Below are positions 63,474-64,000 of a DNA stretch of 64,000 bases, in pieces. The stretch spans positions 123,440-187,439 of the forward strand of contig DBQI01000039.1 of NCBI GenBank assembly GCA_002305165.1, written 5' to 3'. The stretch's first letter is position 1. Each line of letters starts with the position of its first letter. Under the pieces are notes generated by a model that did not search any database, was not told the DNA's origin, and saw only the letters and a list, made by a program, of their open reading frames with translations. This DNA comes from Armatimonadetes bacterium UBA1398 (GTDB taxonomy: Bacteria; Armatimonadota; Zipacnadia; UBA1398). A program made the translations under genes and the position numbers.

Positions 63474-64000
63474 CTAGTTCACTGTGTTTCGCAGCCGAAC
63501 CATGCGACTCAGGCTGACCGGGATCGCCTCGCCCGAACTGAAGTCGAACCCCGTCACGTTCAGGGCCACGCTCACCTCGCGGTAGGTCGCGTAGGTGACG
63601 AGCAGCGTGTCGTCCACGTAGCCGCGCGGGTCTTCGGGCGACCAGACGAAGTTGTCCCGGTAGTCATACTCGACCCAGATCTCGAACACGGTCGGGTCGG
63701 GGTAGTTGATATCGTCGAACCGGATCATGCCCGTCAGGTAATCGATGCGGTACTCGAAGGGCTCGTCCGGATCATCCTCGACGCGCCGGCACTGCACCGG
63801 CTGGCCGGTCAGCGTGTTGACGACCCGCACAACCTCCGACTCGTTGACCATCTTGAACCTGGGATCGCGCTCATTGAAGCTCGCCCAGCTCGTCGGGGCC
63901 GCGCGCATCCCGCCGAAGCTCACGCGGTACACGTGGGCGTAGGCGGGCGCTTCACCCGGGTTGTCGGTCTGGAGCGAGGTGTAGCCGGGCGGCGGCAGCG
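63474..64000 (-). CDS. Partial pseudopilin-like protein, open at window edge
   Basis: The frame runs open to base 64000, so its N-terminus lies outside the window; codons upstream of 63932 continue the same protein (GYTSLQTDNPGEA). The visible ~175 residues are beta-rich (YLTGMIRFDDI, FEIWVEYDYRD) and end VSLSRMVRLRNTVN. Given the following PilX-like gene, a PilW/PilV-type minor pilin is plausible, but the diagnostic N-terminal helix cannot be seen. Confidence 0.55.
   Translation of the reverse strand, partial: LPPPGYTSLQTDNPGEAPAYAHVYRVSFGGMRAAPTSWASFNERDPRFKMVNESEVVRVVNTLTGQPVQCRRVEDDPDEPFEYRIDYLTGMIRFDDINYPDPTVFEIWVEYDYRDNFVWSPEDPRGYVDDTLLVTYATYREVSVALNVTGFDFSSGEAIPVSLSRMVRLRNTVN

Noticed and set aside
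1..64000. CRISPR arrays, tRNA or rRNA genes, insertion sequences or prophage
   Set aside because: No repeat-spacer pattern, tRNA T-loop with acceptor stem, rRNA-like stretch, transposase or integrase motif was found by reading. A dedicated tRNA search was not run.

Overview
The window is a high-GC bacterial chromosome segment that is almost entirely coding. Genes are tightly packed, often with 1-4 nt stop/start overlaps, and GTG and TTG starts are frequent. I see no transposase, integrase, phage gene, CRISPR array, rRNA or tRNA. The gene families suggest an uncultured bacterium of the Armatimonadota or a Planctomycetes/Hydrogenedentes-like lineage: DUF6785/OPT-like permeases, DUF6259, a HzsA-related dihaem protein, an ASPIC/UnbV protein, many secreted glycosidases and very large pilus-associated proteins. 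That placement is inference from family content, not a phylogeny.

Region 1 (1-17.9 kb, mostly minus strand). After one plus-strand lipoprotein gene, a single long minus-strand array reads rpsB-tsf-pyrH-frr-uppS-dxr-rseP-ispG-(N-acetyltransferase)-YfhO-YfhO-GT39-GT-C. It couples translation factors, UMP kinase, isoprenoid precursor and undecaprenyl carrier synthesis to membrane proteins likely to use lipid-linked sugars. The usual cdsA between uppS and dxr is missing. RseP carries an unusual N-terminal lipoprotein segment with two fibronectin-III-like domains.

Region 2 (18-30.8 kb, plus strand). After an unrecognised 272-aa protein comes hypE plus a four-subunit group 3b-type NAD(P)-linked [NiFe] hydrogenase (hydB-hydG-hydD-hydA). 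A TGTGA-N6-TCACA operator (Rex- or CRP-like) overlaps its promoter. Then follow a PAP2 phosphatase, a PHP-domain protein, an FG-GAP/ASPIC-UnbV secreted protein and a HzsA-related dihaem protein.

Region 3 (30.8-42.3 kb). A plus-strand SDR faces a minus-strand carbohydrate cluster: DegT-type aminotransferase, double amidohydrolase, GH71/99-like protein, DUF6259 protein, NPCBM-GH36 alpha-galactosidase and mannonate dehydratase-like enolase. Beside it lies a remnant of a GH78 alpha-L-rhamnosidase with a large internal deletion and a frameshift.

Region 4 (42.3-52 kb, minus strand). A Gly/Pro-rich lipoprotein, two large OPT-like (DUF6785-type) permeases and a 1517-aa protein. The 1517-aa protein fuses an apparently catalytically dead M28 peptidase domain to an FtsX-type ABC permease. 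This is the best candidate for an undescribed membrane system.

Region 5 (52-64 kb). A DUF2993-like anchored protein converges on a four-zinc-ribbon membrane protein. Then comes a minus-strand set: a truncated pseudopilin-like gene at the window edge, a 1136-aa PilX-like protein and a 1980-aa secreted protein with a DUF4159-like region, probably components of a type IV pilus-like surface structure.
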